DNA from: Pengzhenrongella frigida
GTDB taxonomy: Bacteria > Actinomycetota > Actinomycetes > Actinomycetales > Cellulomonadaceae
Assembly (NCBI RefSeq): GCF_004168625.1
Contig: NZ_SDWW01000036.1
Span: forward strand, 1-47,845
Length of the DNA stretch: 47,845 nt
Direction: 5' to 3'
Shown: positions 34,162 through 42,004 of the stretch, in pieces
Layout of the letters: each line of letters opens with the position of its first letter
How positions within the stretch are numbered: the first letter of the stretch is position 1
Position numbers and translations under genes: made by a program
Notes under the pieces: generated by a model
The model's database searches: none
What the model was told of the DNA's origin: nothing
What the model saw: only the letters and a program-made list of their open reading frames with translations

Positions 34162-34632
34162 ATGGCCGCCCGTGATTCGGACCTCGAGGTCCTCCTGCTC
34201 CTGCTCGATGACGACCTGCCCGAGCCCGCGTACTCGCACCCGGGCGACGCCGGCGCCGATCTGGTCACCCGGATCGACGTCGTGATCCCGCCCCAGGGCC
34301 GCGTCACCGTGCCCACCGGGGTCGCCATCGCGCTGCCCGACGGGTATGCCGGCTTCATCCACCCGCGCTCCGGCCTCGCGCGCAAGCACGGCCTGACGAT
34401 CATCAACGCCCCCGGCACCGTGGACGCGGGCTACCGCGGGGAGATCCAGATCACGCTCCTGAACACCGATCCCACCGAGGCCCTCACCCTGCACCGGGGC
34501 GACCGGATCGCGCAGCTCGTGGTGCAGCGCGTGGAGCGCGCGCGGTTCATCCGGGCCGAGCGGTTGCCGGGATCGCACCGCGGCGAGGGTGGATTCGGGT
34601 CCAGCGGGGGATGGCAGGCCGCGAGCTCGTAG
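34162..34632 (+). CDS. dut: dUTP diphosphatase (dUTPase)
   Basis: This 156-residue trimeric dUTPase hydrolyses dUTP to dUMP and PPi, keeping uracil out of DNA and feeding dTMP synthesis. All five motifs are present: SHPGDAGADLVT (about residues 25-36), HPRSGLARKHGL (about 70-81), GTVDAGYRGEIQI with the catalytic Asp and Tyr (about 87-99), GDRIAQLVVQ (about 113-122) and the C-terminal Gly-rich lid RGEGGFGSSG. The leaderless-type TAGAGT box fixes the ATG. It is followed by DUF3710 116 nt later. Confidence 0.95.
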   Translation: MAARDSDLEVLLLLLDDDLPEPAYSHPGDAGADLVTRIDVVIPPQGRVTVPTGVAIALPDGYAGFIHPRSGLARKHGLTIINAPGTVDAGYRGEIQITLLNTDPTEALTLHRGDRIAQLVVQRVERARFIRAERLPGSHRGEGGFGSSGGWQAASS

Positions 34633-34747
34633 CGTCCACTCGGTCGCCGGACTACTGTTCGCCGGATTACTGTCGTCCTATGTGCCGCGCCCCATCGCGC
34701 CCGAACGGGTGTGCGCTGGAGGATGCGGCCCGAGAAGGAGAGCACAC

Positions 34748-35560
34748 GTGGGTCTGTTCCGACGGGGCGCGAGCAGTCGCGCCACGGATGACGCCGTTCT
34801 TGACGGCGAGGTCGCCGTGCCCGACGACGAAGCCGCTGTCACCAGCGACAACGACGAGGTCCCGGCCGCGGACTCCCCGGAGGCGGCCGAGCTCGCCACG
34901 TCGACCGGGGCCGACGACGCCGCGGTCGCCCTGACCCGTCCCGGTGCAGGCGGGCCGTGGGACGAGAGCGAGGTCGACGGCATCGGCCGCCGGGTGGACC
35001 TCGGGGCGCTGTGGCTCCCCGGCGTCCCCGGCATGGAGCTCCGGATGGAGATCGACAAGGCCAGCAACCAGGTCACGGCCGTCGCGCTGAACCTGCAGGG
35101 CTCGGCGCTCCAGGTCCAGGCGTTCGCCGCGCCCCGCACCGAGGGGATCTGGGCCGAGATCCGGGCCGAGATCGCCGAGTCGGTGACCAAGCAGGGCGGT
35201 TCGGCCGACGATCTGCCGGGGCCGTTCGGCCGCGAGCTGCTCGCCCGCCTGCCCGTGCGCACCGCCGAGGGGCGCACCGGGCACCGGCCGGCCCGTTTCA
35301 TCGGGCACGACGGACCGCGGTGGTTCCTGCGGGGCGTGCTCACGGGCAAGGCCGCAGTCGACCCCGAGGCCGCGCGGGCGCTCGAGGAGATCTTCGCCGA
35401 CATCGTCGTGATCCGCGGGTCACAGGCCCGTGCACCGCGCGACCTGCTCGCGCTGCGGCTCCCGGGCCAGGCCGGACCCGTCCTGACGGACGTGCCCGCA
35501 CCGGCCGCCGTGCTGGACCCGCTGGTGCCCCGCGGTCCCGAGATCACCGAGATCCACTGA
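34748..35560 (+). CDS. DUF3710 family protein
   Basis: This 270-residue protein of unknown function has an acidic disordered N-terminus (about residues 15-60), then the DUF3710 domain with DESEVDGIGRRVDLGALWLPG, MELRMEIDKASNQVTAVAL, LQVQAFAAPRTEGIWAEIR, and RFIGHDGPRWFLRGVLTG near 180-197. There is no signal peptide. The GTG at 34748 has AGGAG 7 nt upstream. It matches Rv2696c, which also follows dut. It is probably the first gene of a run with the OB-fold and DUF3159 genes. Confidence 0.88.
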   Translation: MGLFRRGASSRATDDAVLDGEVAVPDDEAAVTSDNDEVPAADSPEAAELATSTGADDAAVALTRPGAGGPWDESEVDGIGRRVDLGALWLPGVPGMELRMEIDKASNQVTAVALNLQGSALQVQAFAAPRTEGIWAEIRAEIAESVTKQGGSADDLPGPFGRELLARLPVRTAEGRTGHRPARFIGHDGPRWFLRGVLTGKAAVDPEAARALEEIFADIVVIRGSQARAPRDLLALRLPGQAGPVLTDVPAPAAVLDPLVPRGPEITEIH

Positions 35561-35647
35561 GATCCACCAGACGCCACCGAGCGGAAGTCGCACGTCCATG
35601 AACGCGTTACACCTGATGAACCGCAACCTTGTGAGACGAGACCTTCC

Positions 35648-36013
35648 ATGAGCCTTCGCACCGCTCTCCACCATGTCTTCGCGTCGCAGGCCGAGCTCGA
35701 GGCCGACGACGAACGCCTCGAGTCCATGAAGGACGGCTGCACCTGCGTCGACCAGCTCGACAACCGCAAGCGGGCCACCGTGAACGGGGTGCTCCGCTCG
35801 GTCACGCTGCGGCCGCGGCAGGGTGTCGCCGCCCTCGAGGCTGAGCTGTACGACGGGACGGGGACGGTGGACCTCGTGTGGCTCGGACGCCGCGAGATCA
35901 GCGGGATCGAGCCCGGTCGACGGGGCGCCTTCGAGGGCCTCGTGTGTGCGACCGATGGGCGCGCGAAGATCTACAACCCGCGCTACGAGCTTCTTCCCCG
36001 ACCCGGTGAGTGA
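35648..36013 (+). CDS. OB-fold nucleic-acid-binding domain protein
   Basis: This 121-residue protein has a helical lead (residues 1-40) and an OB-fold (about 42-118) with the strand pattern RATVNGVLRSVTL, ALEAELYDGTGTVDLVWLGR, GIEPGRRGAFEGLVC and AKIYNPRYELL. It resembles the RecG/RecJ-like OB domain family (Rv2694c type). DNA or RNA binding is inferred. No strong Shine-Dalgarno is visible. It ends 8 nt inside the start of the DUF3159 gene, so the two are co-translated. Confidence 0.87.
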   Translation: MSLRTALHHVFASQAELEADDERLESMKDGCTCVDQLDNRKRATVNGVLRSVTLRPRQGVAALEAELYDGTGTVDLVWLGRREISGIEPGRRGAFEGLVCATDGRAKIYNPRYELLPRPGE

Positions 36014-36743
36014 GCCCGTCGGGTCGGACGCCTCGTCGGCCACCGGGCCGTCGACGCCCGTCGCGGCCACGGACGTCACCCCAGGAGGTGCCCCAGAGGG
36101 CCGTGGGCTGCGTGCGCTGACCGCGACGGACTTCTCCCTCGCCGAGGCCACCGGGGGCGTGCGGGGCCTCGTGGAGTCGATCGCCCCCGGGCTCGTCTTC
36201 GTGATCGTCTATCTCGTCGCCCGCGAGCTGACGCCGGCGCTCGTGGCCGCGTCCGCGGTCACCGTGCTCGCGGTCATCGTCCGGCTCGCCCAGCGCACCC
36301 CGGTCACCCAGGCCCTGTCCGGTGCCATCGGCGTCGCGATCGGCGTGTTCTGGGCGGCGCGGTCCGGCCAGGCGGAGGACTACTTCGTCGTCGGGCTCTG
36401 GACCAACGCGGGGTACCTCGCGCTGTGCCTCGTCTCGGTGGTCGCCGGCTGGCCGCTCGTCGGCCTGATCGTCGGCCTGCTGCGCGGCGAGGGCACCACC
36501 TGGCGCCAGGACCGCGCGCTCCGCAGCCGCTACGCGCTCGCGACCTGGTGCTGGGTCGCGCTGTTCGGTGTGCGGCTCGCCGTGCAGCTTCCGCTCTACC
36601 TGGGTGCCGAGGTCGGCTGGCTCGGCACCGCACGGCTCGCCATGGGCGTGCCGCTGTGGGCGCTGACCCTGTGGGTCACTTGGTTGTTGGTCCGGACCCC
36701 AGCAGCCGCTCGAGATCCTGCTCGTCCGCATCCCGGCCCGTGA
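36006..36743 (+). CDS. DUF3159 family membrane protein
   Basis: This 245-residue polytopic protein has about six hydrophobic segments after a 55-residue polar N-terminus: LVFVIVYLVARELTPALVAASAVTVLAVIVRL, a pair ending VFWAARSGQAEDYFVVGLWTNAGY, and LVVRTP near the C-terminus. It matches Rv2693c in type and place. A transport role is often assumed; I see no transporter motif. The GTG at 36006 overlaps the OB-fold gene by 8 nt. The 3' end overlaps the opposite-strand TrkA gene by 68 nt. Confidence 0.85.
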   Translation: MSEPVGSDASSATGPSTPVAATDVTPGGAPEGRGLRALTATDFSLAEATGGVRGLVESIAPGLVFVIVYLVARELTPALVAASAVTVLAVIVRLAQRTPVTQALSGAIGVAIGVFWAARSGQAEDYFVVGLWTNAGYLALCLVSVVAGWPLVGLIVGLLRGEGTTWRQDRALRSRYALATWCWVALFGVRLAVQLPLYLGAEVGWLGTARLAMGVPLWALTLWVTWLLVRTPAAARDPARPHPGP

Positions 36744-37350
36744 CCAGCAGCAGCTCGTCGCCCTCCTCGAGGGTGTCGTCCGGGCTCGGGGCGATGGGCT
36801 GGTCGCCCCGGATGACGCAGGCGAGCACGGTGTCGTGCGGCCAGACCACCTGACCGACGCGGACCCCCGCGAGCGGTGAGCCCACCGGCAGGGTGAGCTC
36901 GAGGATGTCCGCACCCGACTGGTGGAACGTGAAGATCCGGACGAGGTCGCCGACGGCGACCGCCTCCTCGACCATCGCCGTCATGATCCGCGGCGTGGAC
37001 ACCGCGACGTCGACGCCCCAGGCCTCGTCGAACATCCACTCGTTCTTCGGGTTGTTCACGCGGGCCACGGTGCGTGGGACGCCGAACTCCGTCTTGGCGA
37101 GCAGCGAGATGACCAGGTTGGCCTTGTCGTCTCCCGTCGCCGCGACGACGACGTCGCACTCGTCGACCTTGGCCTCGGTGAGCGTCGGGAGCTCGCACGC
37201 GTCGGCGAGCAGCCACTCGGCGTCCGCGACCTGCGCGATGCGCATGGCGCTCGGCTGGCGGTCGACGAGGGTGACCTCGTGACCGTGGGCGAGGAGCTCG
37301 CGGGCGATCGACCGGCCGACGGACCCGGCTCCGGCAATGACGACGCGCAT
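36676..37350 (-). CDS. TrkA-type K+ uptake regulator (CeoC-like)
   Basis: This 224-residue cytosolic RCK protein has an N-terminal Rossmann domain with the dinucleotide loop MRVVIAGAGSVGRSIARELLAHGH (residues 1-24) and acidic VDRQPS. The VVVAATGDDKANLVISLLAK segment follows, and a C-terminal RCK_C domain (about 140-220) contains LPVGSPLAGVRVGQVVWP and LLLVTGRDADEQDLERLLG. It would gate a K+ transporter in response to nucleotides. The ATG overlaps the stop of the paired TrkA gene by one base (TGATG), so the two are coupled and may form a heteromer. Confidence 0.9.
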   Translation of the reverse strand: MRVVIAGAGSVGRSIARELLAHGHEVTLVDRQPSAMRIAQVADAEWLLADACELPTLTEAKVDECDVVVAATGDDKANLVISLLAKTEFGVPRTVARVNNPKNEWMFDEAWGVDVAVSTPRIMTAMVEEAVAVGDLVRIFTFHQSGADILELTLPVGSPLAGVRVGQVVWPHDTVLACVIRGDQPIAPSPDDTLEEGDELLLVTGRDADEQDLERLLGSGPTTK

Positions 37351-38012
37351 CAGGAGACCTCCGGGGCCCGGGTCATCGTGCGTTCGACGGCGTCGGAGTC
37401 GACGGTCCGCACGAGCATGTGGAGCAGGTCGTTCTCCTGCAGGACGCCACCGGGGGCGGGCAGCACGCCGTCGCCGTAGCGCAGCACGTACGCCACGCGG
37501 GCACCGGTCGCCTCCTCGATCGCGCGGAACGGGCGGCCGATCCACTGCGGGTGGACGTCCATCTGGAGGAGCCGGATCTGGCCGGACGGGTCCCGGTACT
37601 CGTCGGTCGCGCCCATGGGCAGCAGCCGGCGCATCACCTGGTCGGCGGTCCAGCGCACGGTCGCGACCGTCGGGATGCCCAGGCGCTGGTAGATCTCCGC
37701 GCGGCGGGGGTCGTAGATGCGCGCGACGACGTGATCGACGCCGAACGTCTCCCGGACCACCCGCGCGGCCAGGATGTTGGAGTTGTCGCCGTCGGACACC
37801 GCCGCGAACGCGTACGCGTCGTCGATGCCCGCCTGCGCGAGCGTGTCCCGGTCGAAGCCGAGGCCCGTGACCTTGCGACCCGAGAACGAGGCGTCCAACC
37901 GGCGGAAGGCCTCGGGGTTCTGGTCGATCATCGCGACCGAATGGCCCTGGCGCTCGAGGTTCTGCGCGAGCGTCGCGCCGACGCGTCCGCAACCCATGAT
38001 GACAAAGTGCAC
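37350..38012 (-). CDS. TrkA-type K+ uptake regulator (CeoB-like)
   Basis: This 220-residue paralogue of the downstream gene has the Rossmann loop MHFVIMGCGRVGATLAQNLERQGH and MIDQNP. It then has GLGFDRDTLAQAGIDDAYAFAAVSDGDNSNILAARVVRETF and a C-terminal RCK_C domain (about residues 138-220, VHPQWIGRPFRAIEEATGARVAYVLRYG). It lies divergent from the KimA-type permease gene (126 nt between starts), an arrangement that matches ceoB/ceoC in M. tuberculosis. It probably binds NAD(H) or ATP and, with its partner, controls a K+ channel or transporter. Confidence 0.9.
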   Translation of the reverse strand: MHFVIMGCGRVGATLAQNLERQGHSVAMIDQNPEAFRRLDASFSGRKVTGLGFDRDTLAQAGIDDAYAFAAVSDGDNSNILAARVVRETFGVDHVVARIYDPRRAEIYQRLGIPTVATVRWTADQVMRRLLPMGATDEYRDPSGQIRLLQMDVHPQWIGRPFRAIEEATGARVAYVLRYGDGVLPAPGGVLQENDLLHMLVRTVDSDAVERTMTRAPEVS

Positions 38013-38124
38013 AGGCCGAGACGCTATACCGTCCCGGGCGCCGTAACAGCAACCGGTCGGCTGCCACCGGGCGCCGACGGACGAATACGCGCTCGGTGTG
38101 CACTCGGCAGGGCGAACCAGTGCC

Positions 38125-38130
38125 TAGCAT
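38125..38130 (+). promoter_or_regulatory. -10 box of a probable leaderless promoter (permease gene)
   Basis: TAGCAT is followed by 8 nt and GTG 38139. Confidence 0.45.
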
Positions 38131-38138
38131 TGACTCTC

Positions 38139-40139
38139 GTGCCGGATATCTCAGATGCTGCCAAACGCTTGCTGCTCGGACGTCCCGTCCGCAGCGACCG
38201 CCTCGGGCACACGTTGCTCCCCAAACGCATCGCGCTCCCGGTGTTCGCCTCGGACGCGCTGTCGTCCGTCGCATACTCCCCGGACGAGATCATGCTCACC
38301 CTGTCCCTCGCGGGGGTCAGCGCGCTGGCCATCTCGCCCTGGGTCGGGCTCGTGGTCGCGATCGTCATGCTCACGGTCGTGGCGTCCTACCGGCAGAACG
38401 TGCACGCCTACCCGTCCGGTGGTGGCGACTACGAGGTCGCCACGGTCAACCTGGGGAAGAACGCCGGCGTCACCGTCGCGAGCGCCCTCCTGGTCGACTA
38501 CGTGCTCACCGTCGCGGTGTCGATCTCCTCGGGTGCGCAGTACGCGGCGAGCGCGCTGCCGGCGCTGCGCGGGCACGAGACCACCTTCGCGGTCATCCTC
38601 GTGGTCCTGCTGACCCTGGCCAACCTGCGCGGGGTCAAGGAGTCCGGAACGGCGTTCGCCATCCCGGTGTACCTGTTCATGCTGGCGATCGGGACGACCG
38701 CGGTGGTGGGCTTCGTGCGGTTCGCGCTCGGCACCCTGCCGATGGCGGAGAGCTCGAACTTCGCCCTCGCCAACGAGGCAGGCTTCGAGCACGGCCTGAC
38801 CGGGCTGGCGGGCGGGTTCCTCATCCTGCGGGCGTTCGCCTCGGGGAGCGCGGCCCTGACCGGGATCGAGGCGATCAGCAACGGCGTCCCGGCGTTCCAG
38901 AAGCCCAAGAGCAAGAACGCGGCCACGACGCTCGCCCTGCTCGGCAGCATCTCGGTGACCATGATCCTGTCGATCCTCGTGCTCGCGAACCTCACCGGGG
39001 TCCGGTACGCCGAGGACCTCTCCCAGCTCACGCTCGACGGCGTCCCCGTGGGGCCCGACTACGTGCAGCACCCGGTGATCGGGCAGCTCGCCGAGACGGT
39101 GTTCCAGGGCTTCCCGCTCGCGTTCTACTTCGTGTCCGCCGTGACCGGGCTGATCCTCGTGCTCGCCGCCAACACCGCGTTCAACGGGTTCCCCGTGCTC
39201 GGGTCGATCCTCGCCAAGGACGGCTTCCTGCCGCGCCAGCTGCACACGCGCGGTGACCGGCTCGCGTTCTCCAACGGCATCCTCACGCTCGCGCTCGCGG
39301 CGATCGCCCTCATCGTGGCGTTCGATGCCCAGGTCACCCGACTGATCCAGCTGTACATCGTCGGGGTGTTCGTGTCGTTCACGCTCAGCCAGCTCGGGAT
39401 GGTCCGGCACTGGGGCCGGTTCCTGCGCACGGAGCCGGATCCGGCCGCGCGTCGCCGGATGAAGCGGTCGCGGGTCATCAACGCGATCGGGTTCGGCATG
39501 ACCGCGGTCGTGCTCGTCGTCGTGCTCATCACGAAGTTCCTGCTGGGCGCGTACATCGCCATCCTCGCCATGATCGCCGTCTTCATCGTCATGAAGGCGA
39601 TCCGCAAGCACTACGACCTGGTGCGCGCCGAGCTCGCCCTGGGTGACGACCCGGCCTCCACGCGCGCGCTGCCGAGCCGGGTGCACGCCATCGTGCTGGT
39701 GTCCCGCCTGCACAAGCCGACGATGCGGGCCATCGCCTACGCCCGTGCCTCGCGCCCGCAGCTGCTCGAGGCCGTCACGGTCGGGGTCGACCGCGAGGAC
39801 GTCGAGGCGCTGCGGATCGGCTGGGAGGCGCTGGACCTGCCGGTGCCGCTCAAGGTGCTCGACTCGCCGTTCCGCGAGGTCACCCGCCCGATCATCAACT
39901 ACGTCCGGTCGATCCGCCGGGAGAGCCCGCGCGACATCGTCGTCGTCTACATCCCGGAGTACGTCGTCGGGCACTGGTGGGAGCAGCTCCTGCACAACCA
40001 GAGCGCCCTGCGGCTCAAGGGCCGGCTGCTCTTCACCCCGGGCGTGGTGGTCGCGTCGGTGCCGTGGCAGCTCGCCTCGACCGAGGGGCAGACAGGGCTC
40101 GAGGACAACCTTCGGGGTACCGTACCGCGTGGACTCTGA
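38139..40139 (+). CDS. APC-superfamily permease, KimA-like potassium transporter
   Basis: This 666-residue protein has about 12 membrane helices in residues 25-490 and a cytosolic C-terminal domain (about 510-666) with a Usp-like pattern (HAIVLVSRLHKPTMRAIAYARASRP). The entry sequence KRLLLGRPVRSDRLGHTLLPKRIALPVFASDALSSVAY and the YPSGGGDYEVA helix-break motif resemble B. subtilis KimA (YdaO), a proton-coupled K+ importer inhibited by c-di-AMP. The two adjacent TrkA genes support a potassium role. Amino-acid transport remains the alternative. The GTG start has a TAGCAT box 8 nt upstream. Its stop overlaps the methyltransferase start by 11 nt. Confidence 0.85.
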   Translation: MPDISDAAKRLLLGRPVRSDRLGHTLLPKRIALPVFASDALSSVAYSPDEIMLTLSLAGVSALAISPWVGLVVAIVMLTVVASYRQNVHAYPSGGGDYEVATVNLGKNAGVTVASALLVDYVLTVAVSISSGAQYAASALPALRGHETTFAVILVVLLTLANLRGVKESGTAFAIPVYLFMLAIGTTAVVGFVRFALGTLPMAESSNFALANEAGFEHGLTGLAGGFLILRAFASGSAALTGIEAISNGVPAFQKPKSKNAATTLALLGSISVTMILSILVLANLTGVRYAEDLSQLTLDGVPVGPDYVQHPVIGQLAETVFQGFPLAFYFVSAVTGLILVLAANTAFNGFPVLGSILAKDGFLPRQLHTRGDRLAFSNGILTLALAAIALIVAFDAQVTRLIQLYIVGVFVSFTLSQLGMVRHWGRFLRTEPDPAARRRMKRSRVINAIGFGMTAVVLVVVLITKFLLGAYIAILAMIAVFIVMKAIRKHYDLVRAELALGDDPASTRALPSRVHAIVLVSRLHKPTMRAIAYARASRPQLLEAVTVGVDREDVEALRIGWEALDLPVPLKVLDSPFREVTRPIINYVRSIRRESPRDIVVVYIPEYVVGHWWEQLLHNQSALRLKGRLLFTPGVVVASVPWQLASTEGQTGLEDNLRGTVPRGL

Positions 40140-41496
40140 CCGTTCTTCCTCCGTAACTCCCGCTCCCGTCGACCGCGCCGTGCGGTCCACCCGTCAGCCC
40201 GTGGTGACCGGCCTGGTCGCACCCGGTGCCGTCGTCGAGCTGGAGATCGGCCCGGTCGCGCACGGCGGGCACTGCGTGGCCCGGCTCGCGCTCGACGGCG
40301 ACGCCGCGGGCTCCGGTGGCCGTCCCGGTGGGCGGGTCGTCTTCGTGCGGCACACCCTGCCCGGTGAGCGCGTACGCGCCCGGCTGACCGAGTCCGGCGA
40401 CGACGCGACGTTCTGGCGCGCCGACGCGATCGACATCCTCGAGGCCTCACCCGACCGGGTGCCGTCCGCCTGGCCCGCGGCCGGGCCCGACGGCGTCGGT
40501 GGCGGCGAGCTCGCCCACGTCGCGCTGCCCGCCCAGCGGGCCTGGAAGGCGACCGTGGTCGCCGAGCAGCTCCAGCGGCTCGCGAAGATCGAGCGCGAGG
40601 TCGTCGTCGAGGCGGCCCCGGGCGACGACGAACGCGGCGGGCTGGGCTGGCGGACCCGGATCGACCTCGTGGTCGACGACGCCGGCCGGGCCGGCATGCG
40701 GGGCATCCGTTCGCACGACGTGCACGCGCTGACCGACATGCCGCTCGCCAGCGAGGCGATCGCGAACCTGGGCCTGTTCACGCGCAAGTGGCGGCCCGGC
40801 TCGCACGTCGAGGCGGTGGCGCCGGCCAACGGGCAGACCCCGATCATCCTGGTGGACGGCATGCCGTTCGCCGGGGGCAGCGCGGACAACCGCCCCAACG
40901 CCCGCACCAGCGTGCGGGAGACCTTCACCGTCGGCGGGCGCGAGTACTCCTACCGGGTCACCGCCGACGGCTTCTGGCAGGTCCACCGCGAGGCCCCGAG
41001 CATGCTCACGGGCGCGGTTCTCGAGGGGCTCGGCGACGTCGACGGCGCGACGGTGCTCGACCTGTACGCCGGCGCGGGCCTGTTCACGCTCCCGCTCGCC
41101 GACGCCGTCGGGCTCACGGGCGAGGTCGTCTCGGTAGAGGGCGACGCCCGCGCCGTCCACGACGCGCGGCGCAACTCGCACGACCGGCCGAACATCGAGC
41201 TCCACCACGGCGAGGTCGCCAAGGTGCTGGCCGGGACGATCGACTCCGACTCCGACGTCATCCACGCGGACGCCGTCGTGCTCGACCCGCCCCGCGCCGG
41301 TGCGGGTCGCAAGGTGATCACCTCGATCGCCGAGCTTCGCCCCGAGCGGATCGTCTACGTGGCCTGCGACCCCGCGGCGCTGGCTCGGGACGTCTCGTAC
41401 CTCGCGGAGGCCGGGTACGGCCTGACGGGGCTGCGGGCGTTCGACCTGTTCCCGATGACCCACCACGTCGAGTGCGTGGCCGTCTTCACCCGCTGA
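40129..41496 (+). CDS. TrmA/RumA-type class I SAM-dependent RNA methyltransferase
   Basis: This 455-residue enzyme has an N-terminal TRAM-like beta-barrel (about residues 28-85, ELEIGPVAHGGHCVARL...VFVRHTLPGERVRARL) and a C-terminal Rossmann fold. The SAM loop is VLDLYAGAGLFTLPLAD (about 309-325), followed by the DPPRAG motif (about 387), the catalytic Cys in IVYVACDPAALARDV (about 412) and the C-terminal MTHHVECVAVF with the general-base Glu. It would form 5-methyluridine in tRNA or rRNA. The CxxC-type iron-sulfur cysteines of RlmD are absent. The GTG overlaps the permease gene by 11 nt. It corresponds to Rv2689c in place and type. Confidence 0.88.
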   Translation: MDSDRSSSVTPAPVDRAVRSTRQPVVTGLVAPGAVVELEIGPVAHGGHCVARLALDGDAAGSGGRPGGRVVFVRHTLPGERVRARLTESGDDATFWRADAIDILEASPDRVPSAWPAAGPDGVGGGELAHVALPAQRAWKATVVAEQLQRLAKIEREVVVEAAPGDDERGGLGWRTRIDLVVDDAGRAGMRGIRSHDVHALTDMPLASEAIANLGLFTRKWRPGSHVEAVAPANGQTPIILVDGMPFAGGSADNRPNARTSVRETFTVGGREYSYRVTADGFWQVHREAPSMLTGAVLEGLGDVDGATVLDLYAGAGLFTLPLADAVGLTGEVVSVEGDARAVHDARRNSHDRPNIELHHGEVAKVLAGTIDSDSDVIHADAVVLDPPRAGAGRKVITSIAELRPERIVYVACDPAALARDVSYLAEAGYGLTGLRAFDLFPMTHHVECVAVFTR

Positions 41497-41605
41497 CCCC
41501 GGACGACACCGGCCCTCACCAGACACTGGCCCTCGGCGCGGCTGCGGCATAGCGTCGAGGTGCGGCGCGTCCCGACCGGGGCCGCCCGGTGGACGAGAGG
41601 GGTGC

Positions 41606-41779
41606 ATGGTGACTGGCCAGAGCGAGGCGGCCAAGCGGTACATCGAGGCCGGTCGGGTGGCTGCCGCAGAGGCGCGCAAGACCGGGACCCCGGAGTACGA
41701 CCCGCGGGCCCATGAACGCGCCGTGGAGCACGAGCGCAAGATGGCCGAGGAGCTCGCCAAGGAGCAGGCCGCGACGTAG
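41606..41779 (+). CDS. Small basic/acidic helical protein, 57 residues
   Basis: An ATG with AGAGGGG about 3 nt upstream opens a 57-codon frame (MVTGQSEAAKRYIEAGRVA...) to a TAG. The product is almost all Ala, Glu, Lys and Arg after residue 6, with a break at TGTPEYDPRA, and should form two amphipathic helices. Third codon positions are strongly G/C, as in neighbouring genes. It has no signal peptide, membrane helix or cysteine. A 17-bp hairpin follows. I do not recognise it; it stands alone between the methyltransferase and acn. Confidence 0.65.
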   Translation: MVTGQSEAAKRYIEAGRVAAAEARKTGTPEYDPRAHERAVEHERKMAEELAKEQAAT

Positions 41780-41792
41780 GGCGAACGTCCGG

Positions 41793-41839
41793 CGGCGGCA
41801 GCGATCGGCACGGACGGACGCGACCGATCGCTGCCGTCG
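41793..41839 (+). terminator. Hairpin after the 57-residue ORF
   Basis: GGCAGCGATCGG (41797-41808) pairs perfectly with CCGATCGCTGCC (41824-41835). The stem extends outward by about five more pairs with one wobble. The loop is 15 nt. There is no U-tract, so termination is probable rather than certain. Confidence 0.5.
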
Positions 41840-41889
41840 CATGCCATCTGGCCACGCCGAAGCGGGCGCCGCGCGCCCCGTCGGCACGC

Positions 41890-41895
41890 TAGGAT
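41890..41895 (+). promoter_or_regulatory. -10 box of the aconitase promoter
   Basis: TAGGAT places transcription start near 41902, giving a leader of about 100 nt. The leader holds a CCCCT/AGGGG hairpin near 41925-41945 and ends in AAGGAG 7 nt before the GTG. Confidence 0.5.
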
Positions 41896-41896
41896 G

Positions 41897-41914
41897 TATG
41901 TTGACGTCGAGATA
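41897..41914. promoter_or_regulatory. Imperfect 18-bp palindrome on the acn transcription start
   Basis: TATGTTGACGTCGAGATA is palindromic at 14 of 18 positions around ACGT (consensus TATsTyGACGTCrAsATA). It starts one base after the -10 box and covers the predicted +1, the position expected of a repressor operator. It is unlike the AcnR site of Corynebacterium as I recall it. Confidence 0.45.
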
Positions 41915-42004
41915 CTTGGTGGCGCCCCTCCGCATGCAGGGGAGCCCCGTCGTCGTCCGGCGACCTCCTAGTCGTCGGCACCCGCCAGACGAAGGAGTTC
42001 ACCT

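Noticed and set aside
40129-41496. RlmD-type 23S rRNA methyltransferase with an iron-sulfur cluster
   Set aside because: The cluster cysteines are absent; only the catalytic Cys of the TrmA fold is visible, so the substrate is left open.
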